A stretch of 64,000 nt of DNA from Thalassospira xianhensis MCCC 1A02616 (GTDB taxonomy: Bacteria > Pseudomonadota > Alphaproteobacteria > Rhodospirillales > Thalassospiraceae). The stretch spans positions 1-64,000 of the forward strand of contig NZ_JPWA01000022.1 of assembly GCF_003326475.1 (NCBI RefSeq), given 5' to 3'. The translations under genes and the position numbers were made by a program. The stretch's first letter is position 1, and the number at the start of each line of letters is the position of its first letter. Positions 1 to 7,929 of the stretch are shown here, piece by piece. The notes under the pieces are model-generated. The model made no database searches. It was given only the letters and a program-made list of their open reading frames with translations, and was not told the DNA's origin.

Positions 1-2
1 CG

Positions 3-233
<231 letters not shown>

Positions 234-292
234 TCGTATTTCATTGATTTGCCGGGGTGATTGCACCCCGGCGTACCTACGGAGTTCATATA

Positions 293-1018
293 ATGAGCGA
301 TTATGTCCTTGGCGACGCAACGCGCGACAAGCTTAAAAAGGTCAGCACGGCCTCGCTATGCACGGCCCTTTTCAAACGCGGTCTGCGCAACCAGTTTATT
401 CAGGATGTCGGCCCGGTTGCGCCCAAAGGCGAAAACATGGTCGGGCAGGCTTATACCCTGCGCTATATCCCGGCCCGCGAAGATCGCAACCCGATCGAGG
501 TTTTCCGCGATCCCAACCATCCGCAGCGTGTTGCGGTTGAACAATGCCCGGCTGGTCATGTTCTGGTGATGGATAGCCGCAAGGATGCCCGGGCGGCATC
601 GGCGGGTTCGATCCTTGTGACCCGCCTGATGAAGCGTGGTGTTGTCGGTATCGTTACCGATGGTGGTTTCCGTGATGCCGAAGGCATTGGCAAACTTGAT
701 ATTCATGCCTATCACAATCGTCCGTCGGCTCCTACCAACCTGACCCTGCATGAAGCCTATGATCTGAACGTGCCGATCGGGTGTGGCGATGCGCCGGTTT
801 TCCCGGGTGATGTTCTGGTCGGTGACAAGGATGGTGTCGTTGTCATTCCGGCCCACCTCGCTGACGAGCTGGCCGAAGAATGCGCAGGCATGGAAAGCTT
901 CGAGGACTTCGTTCTGGAAGAAGTTCTGGCGGGCAAGCCGATCATCGGCCTGTATCCGGCGACCAAGGACGAAACCAAAGCCAATTATGAAGCATGGCGC
1001 AAGAAAACGGGTCGCTGA
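293..1018 (+). CDS. RraA-like family protein (possible 4-hydroxy-4-methyl-2-oxoglutarate aldolase fold)
   Basis: A 241-residue protein of the RraA/HMG-aldolase-like family. The family signature is visible in the middle: ASAGSILVTRLMKRGVVGIV followed by TDGGFRD, where the R-D pair is the conserved substrate/metal-site pair of the aldolase members. Members include aldolases of 4-carboxy-4-hydroxy-2-oxoadipate type as well as RNase E inhibitors, so the chemistry is unclear. Its place directly behind a 2,5-dioxovalerate dehydrogenase suggests a sugar-acid role rather than RNase control (inference). The ATG at 293 was chosen because GGAG at 281-284 lies 8 bases before it. An in-frame ATG at 257 has no such site. 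It ends in a strong hairpin terminator at 1047-1074. Confidence 0.75.
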   Translation: MSDYVLGDATRDKLKKVSTASLCTALFKRGLRNQFIQDVGPVAPKGENMVGQAYTLRYIPAREDRNPIEVFRDPNHPQRVAVEQCPAGHVLVMDSRKDARAASAGSILVTRLMKRGVVGIVTDGGFRDAEGIGKLDIHAYHNRPSAPTNLTLHEAYDLNVPIGCGDAPVFPGDVLVGDKDGVVVIPAHLADELAEECAGMESFEDFVLEEVLAGKPIIGLYPATKDETKANYEAWRKKTGR

Positions 1019-1046
1019 TCCCGTTATGTTTTGCTGAATATCGCGT

Positions 1047-1074
1047 AAAGCCGCCCCGTTTCGGGCGGCTTTTT
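1047..1074 (+). terminator. Intrinsic terminator after the RraA-like gene
   Basis: AGCCGCCC (1049-1056) pairs with GGGCGGCT (1063-1070) around a six-base loop, followed by TTTT. It sits between convergent genes. On the minus strand the tail is shorter, so it mainly serves the plus-strand transcript but may also stop the ROK gene. Confidence 0.85.
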
Positions 1075-1102
1075 GCATTTCGGGTTCGGATGATTGATCC
1101 GG

Positions 1103-2347
1103 TCAGTTTACCGGTGGGTTGGCAAACATGCTTTCGTCATGGCGCAAAAGGCTTTGGCCGATTGCGCCCTGCAACGCCAGATCCTTGTCCCACGGCAGGT
1201 GGATGATCTTTGGTCCGCTGCGAAGCTCCGGTACCTGTGCCTCGCGAAGGCCGCGTTCGATTTCGGGTTCCATAAGATCATAGGCCCGTGCGCCGGAACC
1301 AGTGATCAGGATGCGTTCCGGTCCCAGAAGGGCGATCAGATTGGCAATGCCATATCCGAGTACCTTTCCGGCGTGGCGGAACAGATCGGCAAGGTCTTCG
1401 TGGCCGTCACGCGCCCGTTTGACCAGATCCATCATCTGCTTTTCACTGGGATGCAGGCTATTGGCGTCGGGCATGTCAATAAGGCCGCTGGCATCACGCA
1501 AAATGGCGTAGTCCCCGATATAGGCTTCGATACAACCGCGTCGCCCGCAATTGCAAAGCGGCCCGTCGGGCTGGTATTTCATATGGCCAAATTCGGCGGC
1601 CGCGCCAAAATGCCCGTTATAGACAGCCCCGTTCAGGACAAGTCCCATACCCACACCATAGCCCAGCATGATCACGGCAAAATCGCCATTACCGCCAAGA
1701 TCGTTATTCTGGGTGATGGCGGTTGCAATACAGTTGGCATCGTTTGACATCTGCACAACACCGCCAAAGCGTTCGCGTAACGGTTTGGTAATCGCGATGT
1801 GTCGATTGCGAAGGGCCGGTGACCAGATGATTTCGCCGCTATTGCTGTCAGCGACACCCTGTATGGCGATGCCGACCCCGACAGGCGGGTTCGGCGCGAT
1901 ATCGCGGTTATCAGTGATGAATTGGTCAATCAGATCGCACAGCGTTGTCACCAGTGATGTCTCATCAAGATCGCGGGTATTGATGCTGTGCTGGATACTG
2001 CGTTCGATCTCGCCCTTGAAATTGCCCAGCGCGATTTCAACCAAATTGATGGTCAGTTTGACACCAATCACGCAGGCCGCGCCGGGCACAAGATCAAGCA
2101 GAACCTTTGGACGACCGCGCGTGGCACTTTGGCCGTTACTGCCATTTGCGCTGCTTGGTGTGCCCTGGGTTTCTTTGACCAGTCCCTGTGCAATCAGATC
2201 GGCGGTCAGCGAGGTAACGGTTGCCGGGCTTAATCCGGTGGCATTGCCGATATCGATCCGTGCGGCCGGGCCATGGATGCGCAAAAAGCGCAGAATGGCA
2301 ATCTGGGACGGTTGGCGCGGGGTATCGTTATCGGTTCGACGGCTCAT
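1103..2347 (-). CDS. ROK-family transcriptional regulator, probable xylose repressor (XylR/NagC type)
   Basis: A 414-residue ROK protein with an N-terminal winged helix-turn-helix (about residues 10-65, ILRFLRIHGPAARIDIGNAT then GLSPATVTSL). A sugar-kinase-like ROK domain follows. The zinc-binding ROK motif is intact (FGHMKYQPDGPLCNCGRRGC, then IEAY), so it can probably bind zinc and a sugar. It lies at the end of the divergent xylose operon (xylFGHX). ROK repressors of this class (XylR, NagC, Mlc) bind AT-rich dyads, and such dyads occur in the xylF-xylB gap (6885-6957). I infer that it represses xylose uptake and catabolism until xylose binds. The start at 2347 has no strong ribosome site, so the exact N-terminus is uncertain. 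Confidence 0.85.
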   Translation of the reverse strand: MSRRTDNDTPRQPSQIAILRFLRIHGPAARIDIGNATGLSPATVTSLTADLIAQGLVKETQGTPSSANGSNGQSATRGRPKVLLDLVPGAACVIGVKLTINLVEIALGNFKGEIERSIQHSINTRDLDETSLVTTLCDLIDQFITDNRDIAPNPPVGVGIAIQGVADSNSGEIIWSPALRNRHIAITKPLRERFGGVVQMSNDANCIATAITQNNDLGGNGDFAVIMLGYGVGMGLVLNGAVYNGHFGAAAEFGHMKYQPDGPLCNCGRRGCIEAYIGDYAILRDASGLIDMPDANSLHPSEKQMMDLVKRARDGHEDLADLFRHAGKVLGYGIANLIALLGPERILITGSGARAYDLMEPEIERGLREAQVPELRSGPKIIHLPWDKDLALQGAIGQSLLRHDESMFANPPVN

Positions 2348-2378
2348 CGGCGGGGCCTGTTATTCTGCAAGGCGGGAT

Positions 2379-2404
2379 CGGAACCGGGCGAAAACCCGGT
2401 TCCG
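2379..2404. repeat. 10-bp perfect hairpin between the ROK gene and xylX
   Basis: CGGAACCGGG (2379-2388) and CCCGGTTCCG (2395-2404) form a perfect inverted repeat with a six-base loop. It lies between the end of xylX and the start of the ROK gene, both on the minus strand. No T-run follows it on either strand. It could be a weak terminator or mRNA-stabilising hairpin for the xyl operon, or an operator upstream of the ROK gene. Confidence 0.5.
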
Positions 2405-2452
2405 GATAAGGGCATGTTTTTTAACGCTTTGGCAAGCCGGTGATGCACCGGG

Positions 2453-3634
2453 TTAAAGCAATCCGCGCGCGGCCAGATTGGTCATCAATGCTGTGATGCC
2501 AAAGGTCCATGGCGCAATTGCATCAGACCGGTCGACCTGATTGCAAAGCGTGCCGAGGCAGGGGGTCGAAATGGTGACAAGGTCGCCCATTTCATGGGTA
2601 AAGCCCTTGCCCTTGCCGCCACGATCATCGGTGGGCGCAAACATCGTGCCCAGAAACAGCATGAAGCCATCCGGATACTGGTGATGTTTGCCGCATGCCT
2701 GTGCTGCCAGGCTTTCGGGCGAACGGCTGATCTGGCTCATGGAGGATCCAGCATCAAGGTGATAGCCATCCTGCCCGTCGACCGCCATTTTAAGATCGGC
2801 CTGCTTGACGGTTTCAAGCGTGAAGTTGCCATCAAAAATACGGATGAATGGTCCGATGGCGCAGGAGCCATTATTGTCCTTTGCCTTGCCCAGAAGCAGG
2901 GCAGAACGGCCTTCGACGTCGCGCAGATTGACATCGTTGCCAAGGGTCGCGCCGACGATTTTGCCCTTTGAACTGACGGCCAAAACCACTTCGGGTTCCG
3001 GGTTGTTCCAGTTTGAAATCGGGTGCAGACCGACATGCGCACCATGACCGACGGCGGACATGGGTGGGGATTTAGTAAAGATTTCAGCATCCGGGCCAAT
3101 GCCGACTTCAAGATACTGCGACCATGCGCCCTTGGCGATCAGGACTTCCTTGATGTCGGCGGCCTTTTTCGATCCCGGTTCGATCTGAGACAGATCGTCG
3201 CCGATGATGCCGGTGATTTCGGCGCGGATCAGATCGGCCTTGCTGGCGTCGCCGCGCGCCTGTTCTTCGATTACACGTTCCAGAAGGCTTGCGACAAACG
3301 TCACGCCACTGGCCTTGATCGCCTGAAGGTCATTGGGGCTGAGCAAATGAAGTGTTTGCGATCCAGCACCGGGTTTCGATGCGGCAGCAATGTCATCCAG
3401 TGTTCCGACAAGCGGGAAACCCGACGGGTTACGAAGCTGCGATACCAGGTCCTCGCGTTCAAGAAGCTGGCTGATGGTCGGGGCCAGTTTGCTGATATCG
3501 CGGAGGTTTCCCTGATCGACAACAACCGGGGTCGGGCCGGAAACGCGCGGATCCCAGACACGACCGACCAGGATGGCATTACCATGATCGTCGGGCAGAA
3601 TATCGCGGGCGGTATTCGGAAAGTCGATAGTCAT
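2453..3634 (-). CDS. xylX: 2-keto-3-deoxy-xylonate dehydratase, FAH family (XylX-like)
   Basis: A 393-residue fumarylacetoacetate-hydrolase-fold protein, close to the ~385 residues of Caulobacter XylX. The C-terminal half carries FAH-type metal-site segments ([29 protein letters not shown], then [12 protein letters not shown]). In the Weimberg pathway this enzyme dehydrates 2-keto-3-deoxy-xylonate (or the arabinonate isomer) to 2,5-dioxovalerate. Context supports it: it is the last gene of the xylFGH operon, its ATG overlaps the xylG stop (ATGA, 3631-3634) and so is translationally coupled. Xylose dehydrogenase, a sugar-acid dehydratase and dioxovalerate dehydrogenase are nearby. The exact pentonate isomer cannot be read from sequence. 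Confidence 0.85.
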   Translation of the reverse strand: MTIDFPNTARDILPDDHGNAILVGRVWDPRVSGPTPVVVDQGNLRDISKLAPTISQLLEREDLVSQLRNPSGFPLVGTLDDIAAASKPGAGSQTLHLLSPNDLQAIKASGVTFVASLLERVIEEQARGDASKADLIRAEITGIIGDDLSQIEPGSKKAADIKEVLIAKGAWSQYLEVGIGPDAEIFTKSPPMSAVGHGAHVGLHPISNWNNPEPEVVLAVSSKGKIVGATLGNDVNLRDVEGRSALLLGKAKDNNGSCAIGPFIRIFDGNFTLETVKQADLKMAVDGQDGYHLDAGSSMSQISRSPESLAAQACGKHHQYPDGFMLFLGTMFAPTDDRGGKGKGFTHEMGDLVTISTPCLGTLCNQVDRSDAIAPWTFGITALMTNLAARGLL

Positions 3635-4449
3635 TCGAGGGCCTCTTTGTTCGGGGCGTTGGTGGCACCCGGCCCGGCCAGATGCATAAGGTGTTCGGGC
3701 ATTTTACCCAGAATGATCATGCCCAGAACATCGTCATGGGTGACATCCTTGGTCGGGACGGTGCCAACCAGCTTGCCGTTCTTCATAACATGCAAACGGT
3801 CAGACAAATCAAACACATCATGAAGATCATGACTGATCAACAAAATACCGAGCCCGTCACGTTTAAGCTGGGCAATCAGTTCACCAACCATGCGGGTTTC
3901 ATGCACGCCAAGCGCCGCACAAGGTTCATCCATGATCAGGACGCGGGCTTCGAACAAAAGCGCGCGCGCTATCGCGACAGATTGGCGTTGCCCGCCCGAA
4001 AGGGCGGAAACCGGTGATGTAAATTTATGGAAGTTCGGGTTCAGGCGATGCAGGACTTCGCGGGCCTTATGTTCCATCGCCGCGTCATCCAGAAAGCCGA
4101 GCTTGTCGACGATTTCACGACCCAGAAACAGGTTTTGTGCGGCGTCAAGGTTATCGGCAAGGGCCAGGTTCTGATAGATGGTTTCGATATTGTTGTCACG
4201 GGCATCGCGGGCATTTTCAATTTTGGCTTCGTGGCCATCGACGATGATCTGGCCGGTATCGGCCTTGTATGCGCCTGAAAGTACCTTGATCAGGGTTGAT
4301 TTGCCTGCACCGTTATGGCCCAGCACGCCGACCACCTCGCCGGGATAAAGATCGATGGAAACCCCGTCGACTGCCTTGACGCCGCCAAAGCTGATATGGA
4401 TGTCGCGCATTTCGACCAGCGGGTTTTGACCGGTTTTGATATCGTTCAT
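3631..4449 (-). CDS. xylG: Xylose ABC transporter, ATP-binding protein
   Basis: A 272-residue ABC ATPase of the sugar (CUT2) class. Walker A is GHNGAGKST, the signature is [16 protein letters not shown], and Walker B is VLIMDEP. E. coli XylG is a double-domain protein of about 510 residues; this is a single domain like FrcA, so it presumably works as a homodimer. The residue after the Walker B DEP is Cys (DEPCAALG) where most sugar ATPases have Thr, as DEPTAALG. It sits between the permease (12-base gap) and xylX (ATGA overlap), so the three are one operon. Assignment to xylose rests on the XylF partner. Confidence 0.85.
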   Translation of the reverse strand: MNDIKTGQNPLVEMRDIHISFGGVKAVDGVSIDLYPGEVVGVLGHNGAGKSTLIKVLSGAYKADTGQIIVDGHEAKIENARDARDNNIETIYQNLALADNLDAAQNLFLGREIVDKLGFLDDAAMEHKAREVLHRLNPNFHKFTSPVSALSGGQRQSVAIARALLFEARVLIMDEPCAALGVHETRMVGELIAQLKRDGLGILLISHDLHDVFDLSDRLHVMKNGKLVGTVPTKDVTHDDVLGMIILGKMPEHLMHLAGPGATNAPNKEALE

Positions 4450-4461
4450 TTTCCGATACTC

Positions 4462-5727
4462 CTAGCTGGTCGGGTCGCTGTAGCGACGATGGAAATATTT
4501 GTCGCTGAACACGGCAAGGACTAGCACAAGGCCGATGACGATGCTTTGCAGCGATGTATCAACACCCAGAAGAGCCATGCCGCTTTGCAGGCTTTGCATC
4601 ACCAATGCGCCAATCAGTGCGCCATAAATAGTACCAACACCGCCCGCCAGTGACGTGCCGCCAATCACAACCGCGGCAATGACGCGTAATTCGTCAAGCG
4701 TGCCAAGGTCATTACCCGCCGATTGCAGGCGTGCTGATGAAATCGCCGCACTGATCGCGCACAAGACACCCATCAGGGCAAAAACCGCAACCGTCATGCG
4801 TTTGACATTGATGCCGGCCAGTTCGGCGGCCTGCGGGTTGCCACCCATGGCGAATACATAGCGCCCGAACCGGGTGCGTTTGGCAACGATGGTCAGCACA
4901 ATCGCCACAAGGGCAACAATCAGAAGCGGGATCGGAATACCATGCGAAATCATAAGGTTTTCCGGCGTTACCGGAAGGCCGCGATCTTCTAGAATGCGTT
5001 CAGCCGCACGTTCGGGTAGGTGATAGGCATTCAATGTGATGATCGCCACCAGAACCAGCCCGGCCTTAATGATTGTATTGGTATATTCCGCCCAGATAGG
5101 TTTGACCGGGAACTGGAAGGAAAGCCTGCGGCGGCGTTCCATGATTGCGGCATAGATGATGGCGACAATCGCAACTGCGGCTACGATCCAGCTCCAGGTT
5201 GCGCCAATGGTGCCTTCGATCCCGCCACCCAGCAGCATGAAATTATGATCTAGCGGGGCAACAGTACGACCCTGTGTGACCCACCATGCTGCCCCGCGCC
5301 AGACCAGAAGCCCGCCAAGCGTGACAATAAAGGCCGGAACACCCAGATAACCAACAGCCAGTCCCTGAACGCCACCAATTGCCGCCCCGATGATCAACCC
5401 GACCAATAGGGTGATGATCCATGTCATCGGGTGATTGTATTCAAGGAATTGCGGCAGGAAATCGGTTTGCACCACGCCCATGATCATCGCCAGAACACCC
5501 AGCATCGCACCGACCGAAAGATCGATATGGCGGGTGACAATGATCAGAACCATGCCGCATGCCATCACGGCAACAGACGCGGTCTGGACAGACAGGTTAA
5601 AGATGTTTCGCGGGGTGATGAAGCGGCCGCCGGATGCGATATCAAAGCCGATCCAGATAACCAGAAGCACAACGGCGAGCCCCACAAGGCGGCGGTCGAC
5701 TTCCATCTTGGCAAGTAGTCTTGTCAT
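4462..5727 (-). CDS. xylH: Xylose ABC transporter, permease
   Basis: A 421-residue CUT2-family inner-membrane permease with about ten hydrophobic segments. It contains the family's characteristic stretch GTLDELRVIAAVVIGGTSLAGG and AMGGNPQAAELAGINVKRM near the C-terminal half. An internal hydrophilic stretch (MERRRRLSFQFPVKPIWAEY) separates the two membrane halves, as in XylH proteins, which are longer than the ribose permeases. It lies 84 bases after xylF and 12 before xylG. The ATG at 5727 lacks a strong ribosome site; ATG at 5706 is the alternative. Confidence 0.85.
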   Translation of the reverse strand: MTRLLAKMEVDRRLVGLAVVLLVIWIGFDIASGGRFITPRNIFNLSVQTASVAVMACGMVLIIVTRHIDLSVGAMLGVLAMIMGVVQTDFLPQFLEYNHPMTWIITLLVGLIIGAAIGGVQGLAVGYLGVPAFIVTLGGLLVWRGAAWWVTQGRTVAPLDHNFMLLGGGIEGTIGATWSWIVAAVAIVAIIYAAIMERRRRLSFQFPVKPIWAEYTNTIIKAGLVLVAIITLNAYHLPERAAERILEDRGLPVTPENLMISHGIPIPLLIVALVAIVLTIVAKRTRFGRYVFAMGGNPQAAELAGINVKRMTVAVFALMGVLCAISAAISSARLQSAGNDLGTLDELRVIAAVVIGGTSLAGGVGTIYGALIGALVMQSLQSGMALLGVDTSLQSIVIGLVLVLAVFSDKYFHRRYSDPTS

Positions 5728-5811
5728 GTAAAATGCTCGTCAGGCAGCGGGGCCGGTCGAAAGGGTGCGGCCGGCCCCGGGGTTTAACAAGGTCGGAGGG
5801 AGGAAACCTGC

Positions 5812-6843
5812 CTAGTTACAGGCAGCGACCTTGCCGCTTTCAACCCCTTTGCAGACGACGTCTTTCGATACCCAGCCCGCATCGATCACAAGATCAAGCT
5901 TGTTCTGGGTGATCGCCACCGGATCAAGGAAGTAGGATTTCATGGTGACGCCGTTCGGGCTGTTCCAGTCCTGGGTACCTTCGACATCTCCAAGTTTGGC
6001 GCCTTTTGCCAGTTCAACCGCGATTTCAGCCGCGCGCTGCCCCAGAAGGCGGGCATCTTTCCAGACCGAAACCGTCTGGGTGCCAAGGGCGACACGGTTA
6101 AGTGCTGCGTGATCGCCATCCTGACCGGAAACCGGGATGCCCTGCATGCCCTGTGCGGAAAGGGCGGCAACAACACCACCAGCGGTGCCGTCATTCGAGG
6201 CGACAACAGCATCGACCTTGTTGTCGGCAGCGGTCAGGAACTGTTCCATGTTGCGCTGGGCGATGGCTGGCTGCCAGCTATCGGTATAAGCTTCGCCGAC
6301 GACCTTGATGTCGCCGCTATCGATCGCGGCCTGAAGGATTTCAAGCTGGCCTTCATGCAGGATATTGGCGTTCGGGTCAGTCGGTGCGCCTTTGATGAAG
6401 ACGTAATTGCCTTTCGGCTGTTCGGCAAACACGGCTTCGGCCTGAAGACGGCCGACTTCCTTGTTGTTGAACGTAATGTAATAGGCGTTCGGGTCTTCGA
6501 TCAGGCGGTCATAACCAACCACCGGAATGCCTTCATTGATGGCCTGCGTGACTGCAGCGCCAATGGATGAGGAATCCTGTGCCAGAACGATAAGGGCATC
6601 TGCGCCACGCGAAATCAGGCTTTCGATATCGGAAAGCTGTTTGGACGGCGAGCTTTGAGCATCGGCGCTGATATATTGTGCGCCAGCTGCTTCAAGCGCC
6701 TTCACAATGGCGGCTTCGTCGGTTTTCCAGCGTTCTTCCTGGAAGTTTGACCAACTGACACCAACGATCAGGTCATCGGCAAAGGCGTTGGCGGAAAACA
6801 GCACGGCACCGGCCAGTGCGACCGAGGAGAGGAGTTTTTTCAT
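5812..6843 (-). CDS. xylF: D-xylose-binding periplasmic protein
   Basis: A 343-residue secreted binding protein. The signal peptide is MKKLLSSVALAGAVLFSANA with cleavage before or near DDLIVGV. The mature protein follows E. coli XylF closely in memorable segments: SNFQEERWKTDEAAI, VVGYDRLIEDPNAYYITFNN, VGRLQAEAVF and VDAVVASNDGTAGGVVAALS. The start at 6843 is chosen because a ribosome site (AGGGAAG on the minus strand) precedes it and the signal peptide begins there; an ATG 39 bases upstream adds an unlikely hydrophilic extension. It is the first gene of xylFGHX and is divergent from xylB. Binding-protein genes placed first usually give the most abundant product. Confidence 0.93.
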   Translation of the reverse strand: MKKLLSSVALAGAVLFSANAFADDLIVGVSWSNFQEERWKTDEAAIVKALEAAGAQYISADAQSSPSKQLSDIESLISRGADALIVLAQDSSSIGAAVTQAINEGIPVVGYDRLIEDPNAYYITFNNKEVGRLQAEAVFAEQPKGNYVFIKGAPTDPNANILHEGQLEILQAAIDSGDIKVVGEAYTDSWQPAIAQRNMEQFLTAADNKVDAVVASNDGTAGGVVAALSAQGMQGIPVSGQDGDHAALNRVALGTQTVSVWKDARLLGQRAAEIAVELAKGAKLGDVEGTQDWNSPNGVTMKSYFLDPVAITQNKLDLVIDAGWVSKDVVCKGVESGKVAACN

Positions 6844-6884
6844 CTGTTTCTTCCCTGAATGATATGTGTCTTGCAATGACATTT

Positions 6885-6957
6885 ATTTTTGTTGTCGAAA
6901 AAATGTTGACGCCTTCGATCCGTCCTGTCAAATTTTTTTTAATGAGCAAATTAAAAA
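6885..6957. promoter_or_regulatory. Divergent xylF/xylB control region with AT-rich dyads (candidate ROK operators)
   Basis: Two AT-rich dyads lie here: ATTTTT (6885-6890) with AAAAAT (6899-6904), and a perfect 8-bp pair TTTTTAAT (6936-6943) with ATTAAAAA (6950-6957). A minus-strand promoter for xylF can be read as TTGACA (6931-6926) and a weak CAACAT (6908-6903) 17 bases on. The first dyad would therefore cover the -10/start region and the second would sit just upstream of the -35. NagC/Mlc-type ROK repressors bind dyads of this kind. A looser third dyad lies near 7039-7062, close to xylB. The link to the ROK gene at 1103 is inference. Confidence 0.5.
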
Positions 6958-7087
6958 TCTCGCTTTTCAGGCTTGAATTCAGCATTGAACCGCATCTTTA
7001 GTTGATTCTAGGTGAGTTTGAGTTGGTGCAGCGCAGCATTTAATTTGATTGTGAAAAATAAAAGATGAAAACAAGTCAGGGAACGTC

Positions 7088-7849
7088 ATGACAGCGAGTT
7101 ATCACGACTTAGACGGCAAATCGGTTCTTGTGACCGGCGGCGCGTCGGGCATCGGGGCGTCTATCGTCCGGGCTTTTTGTGCGCAGGGGGCGCGGGTCGG
7201 CTTTTTTGATATCGATGATGCTGCTGCGGCAAAACTGTGTGCCGAAATCGAACGTGATCTGGATGTTCGTCCGCACTACATGTCACTTGATCTGCGCGAT
7301 CAGGCCCAGATTCCCAAGGCCGTTACCGAAATGGCATCAAAAATTGGCGTGATTGATGTGCTGGTGAACAATGCGGCTCGCGATGATCGCCACAGCCCCG
7401 AAGAAACCGGGCCGGATGAATGGCGTGACAAGCTTGATGTCAATCTGTCACACCAGTTTTTCTGTTCGCGTGCCGTGGCAAAGGGCATGGCCGAAAAGGG
7501 CCGGGGCAGTATCATTAATTTCAGTTCGGTAAGTTATTTGATGGGGCTGCCCGACCTGGTGGGGTATGAAACTGCCAAGGCAGGGGTCGTAGGTATGACG
7601 CGCGCACTGGCGCGTGATTGGGGGGCGGATGGTATCCGGGTCAATACGGTCATTCCGGGCTGTATCATTACCCAGCGACAGCTTGACCTTTGGATCAGCC
7701 CGGAAGATGAAGAGCGCATTCAGTCCGAACAATGCATCAAGCGTCGACTTGTCGGGGATGATGTTGCACAGATGGTGCTTTTCCTCGCATCTGACGTGTC
7801 ATCGGCATGTTCGTCACAAAGCTTTATCGTCGACGGCGGACTTGTCTGA
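7088..7849 (+). CDS. xylB: D-xylose 1-dehydrogenase (SDR family, XylB-like)
   Basis: A 253-residue short-chain dehydrogenase. The cofactor motif is TGGASGIG, the NNA motif is VLVNNAARDDRH, and the catalytic Ser and Tyr-x3-Lys are in SVSYLMG and YETAK. The segment NNAARDDRH and the stretch VGYETAKAGVVGMTRALARD closely parallel Caulobacter XylB, which oxidises xylose to xylonolactone with NAD. Together with the dehydratase, XylX and the dioxovalerate dehydrogenase it gives a complete Weimberg route. Ribosome site AGGGAACG precedes the ATG. It is divergent from xylF and 80 bases before the dehydratase gene, so probably in one transcript with it. Confidence 0.88.
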   Translation: MTASYHDLDGKSVLVTGGASGIGASIVRAFCAQGARVGFFDIDDAAAAKLCAEIERDLDVRPHYMSLDLRDQAQIPKAVTEMASKIGVIDVLVNNAARDDRHSPEETGPDEWRDKLDVNLSHQFFCSRAVAKGMAEKGRGSIINFSSVSYLMGLPDLVGYETAKAGVVGMTRALARDWGADGIRVNTVIPGCIITQRQLDLWISPEDEERIQSEQCIKRRLVGDDVAQMVLFLASDVSSACSSQSFIVDGGLV

Positions 7850-7929
7850 TAGTCTGCCCAAAACGAAGTAACGTTACGCCATAATCGCCAGTATTCCGCA
7901 GCCCCGATATCCGGCAGTCAGAGACGATC

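Noticed and set aside
356-1078. Long minus-strand frame of 240 codons opposite the RraA-like gene
   Set aside because: It is the shadow of a well-supported plus-strand gene, lacks family features and runs through the terminator.
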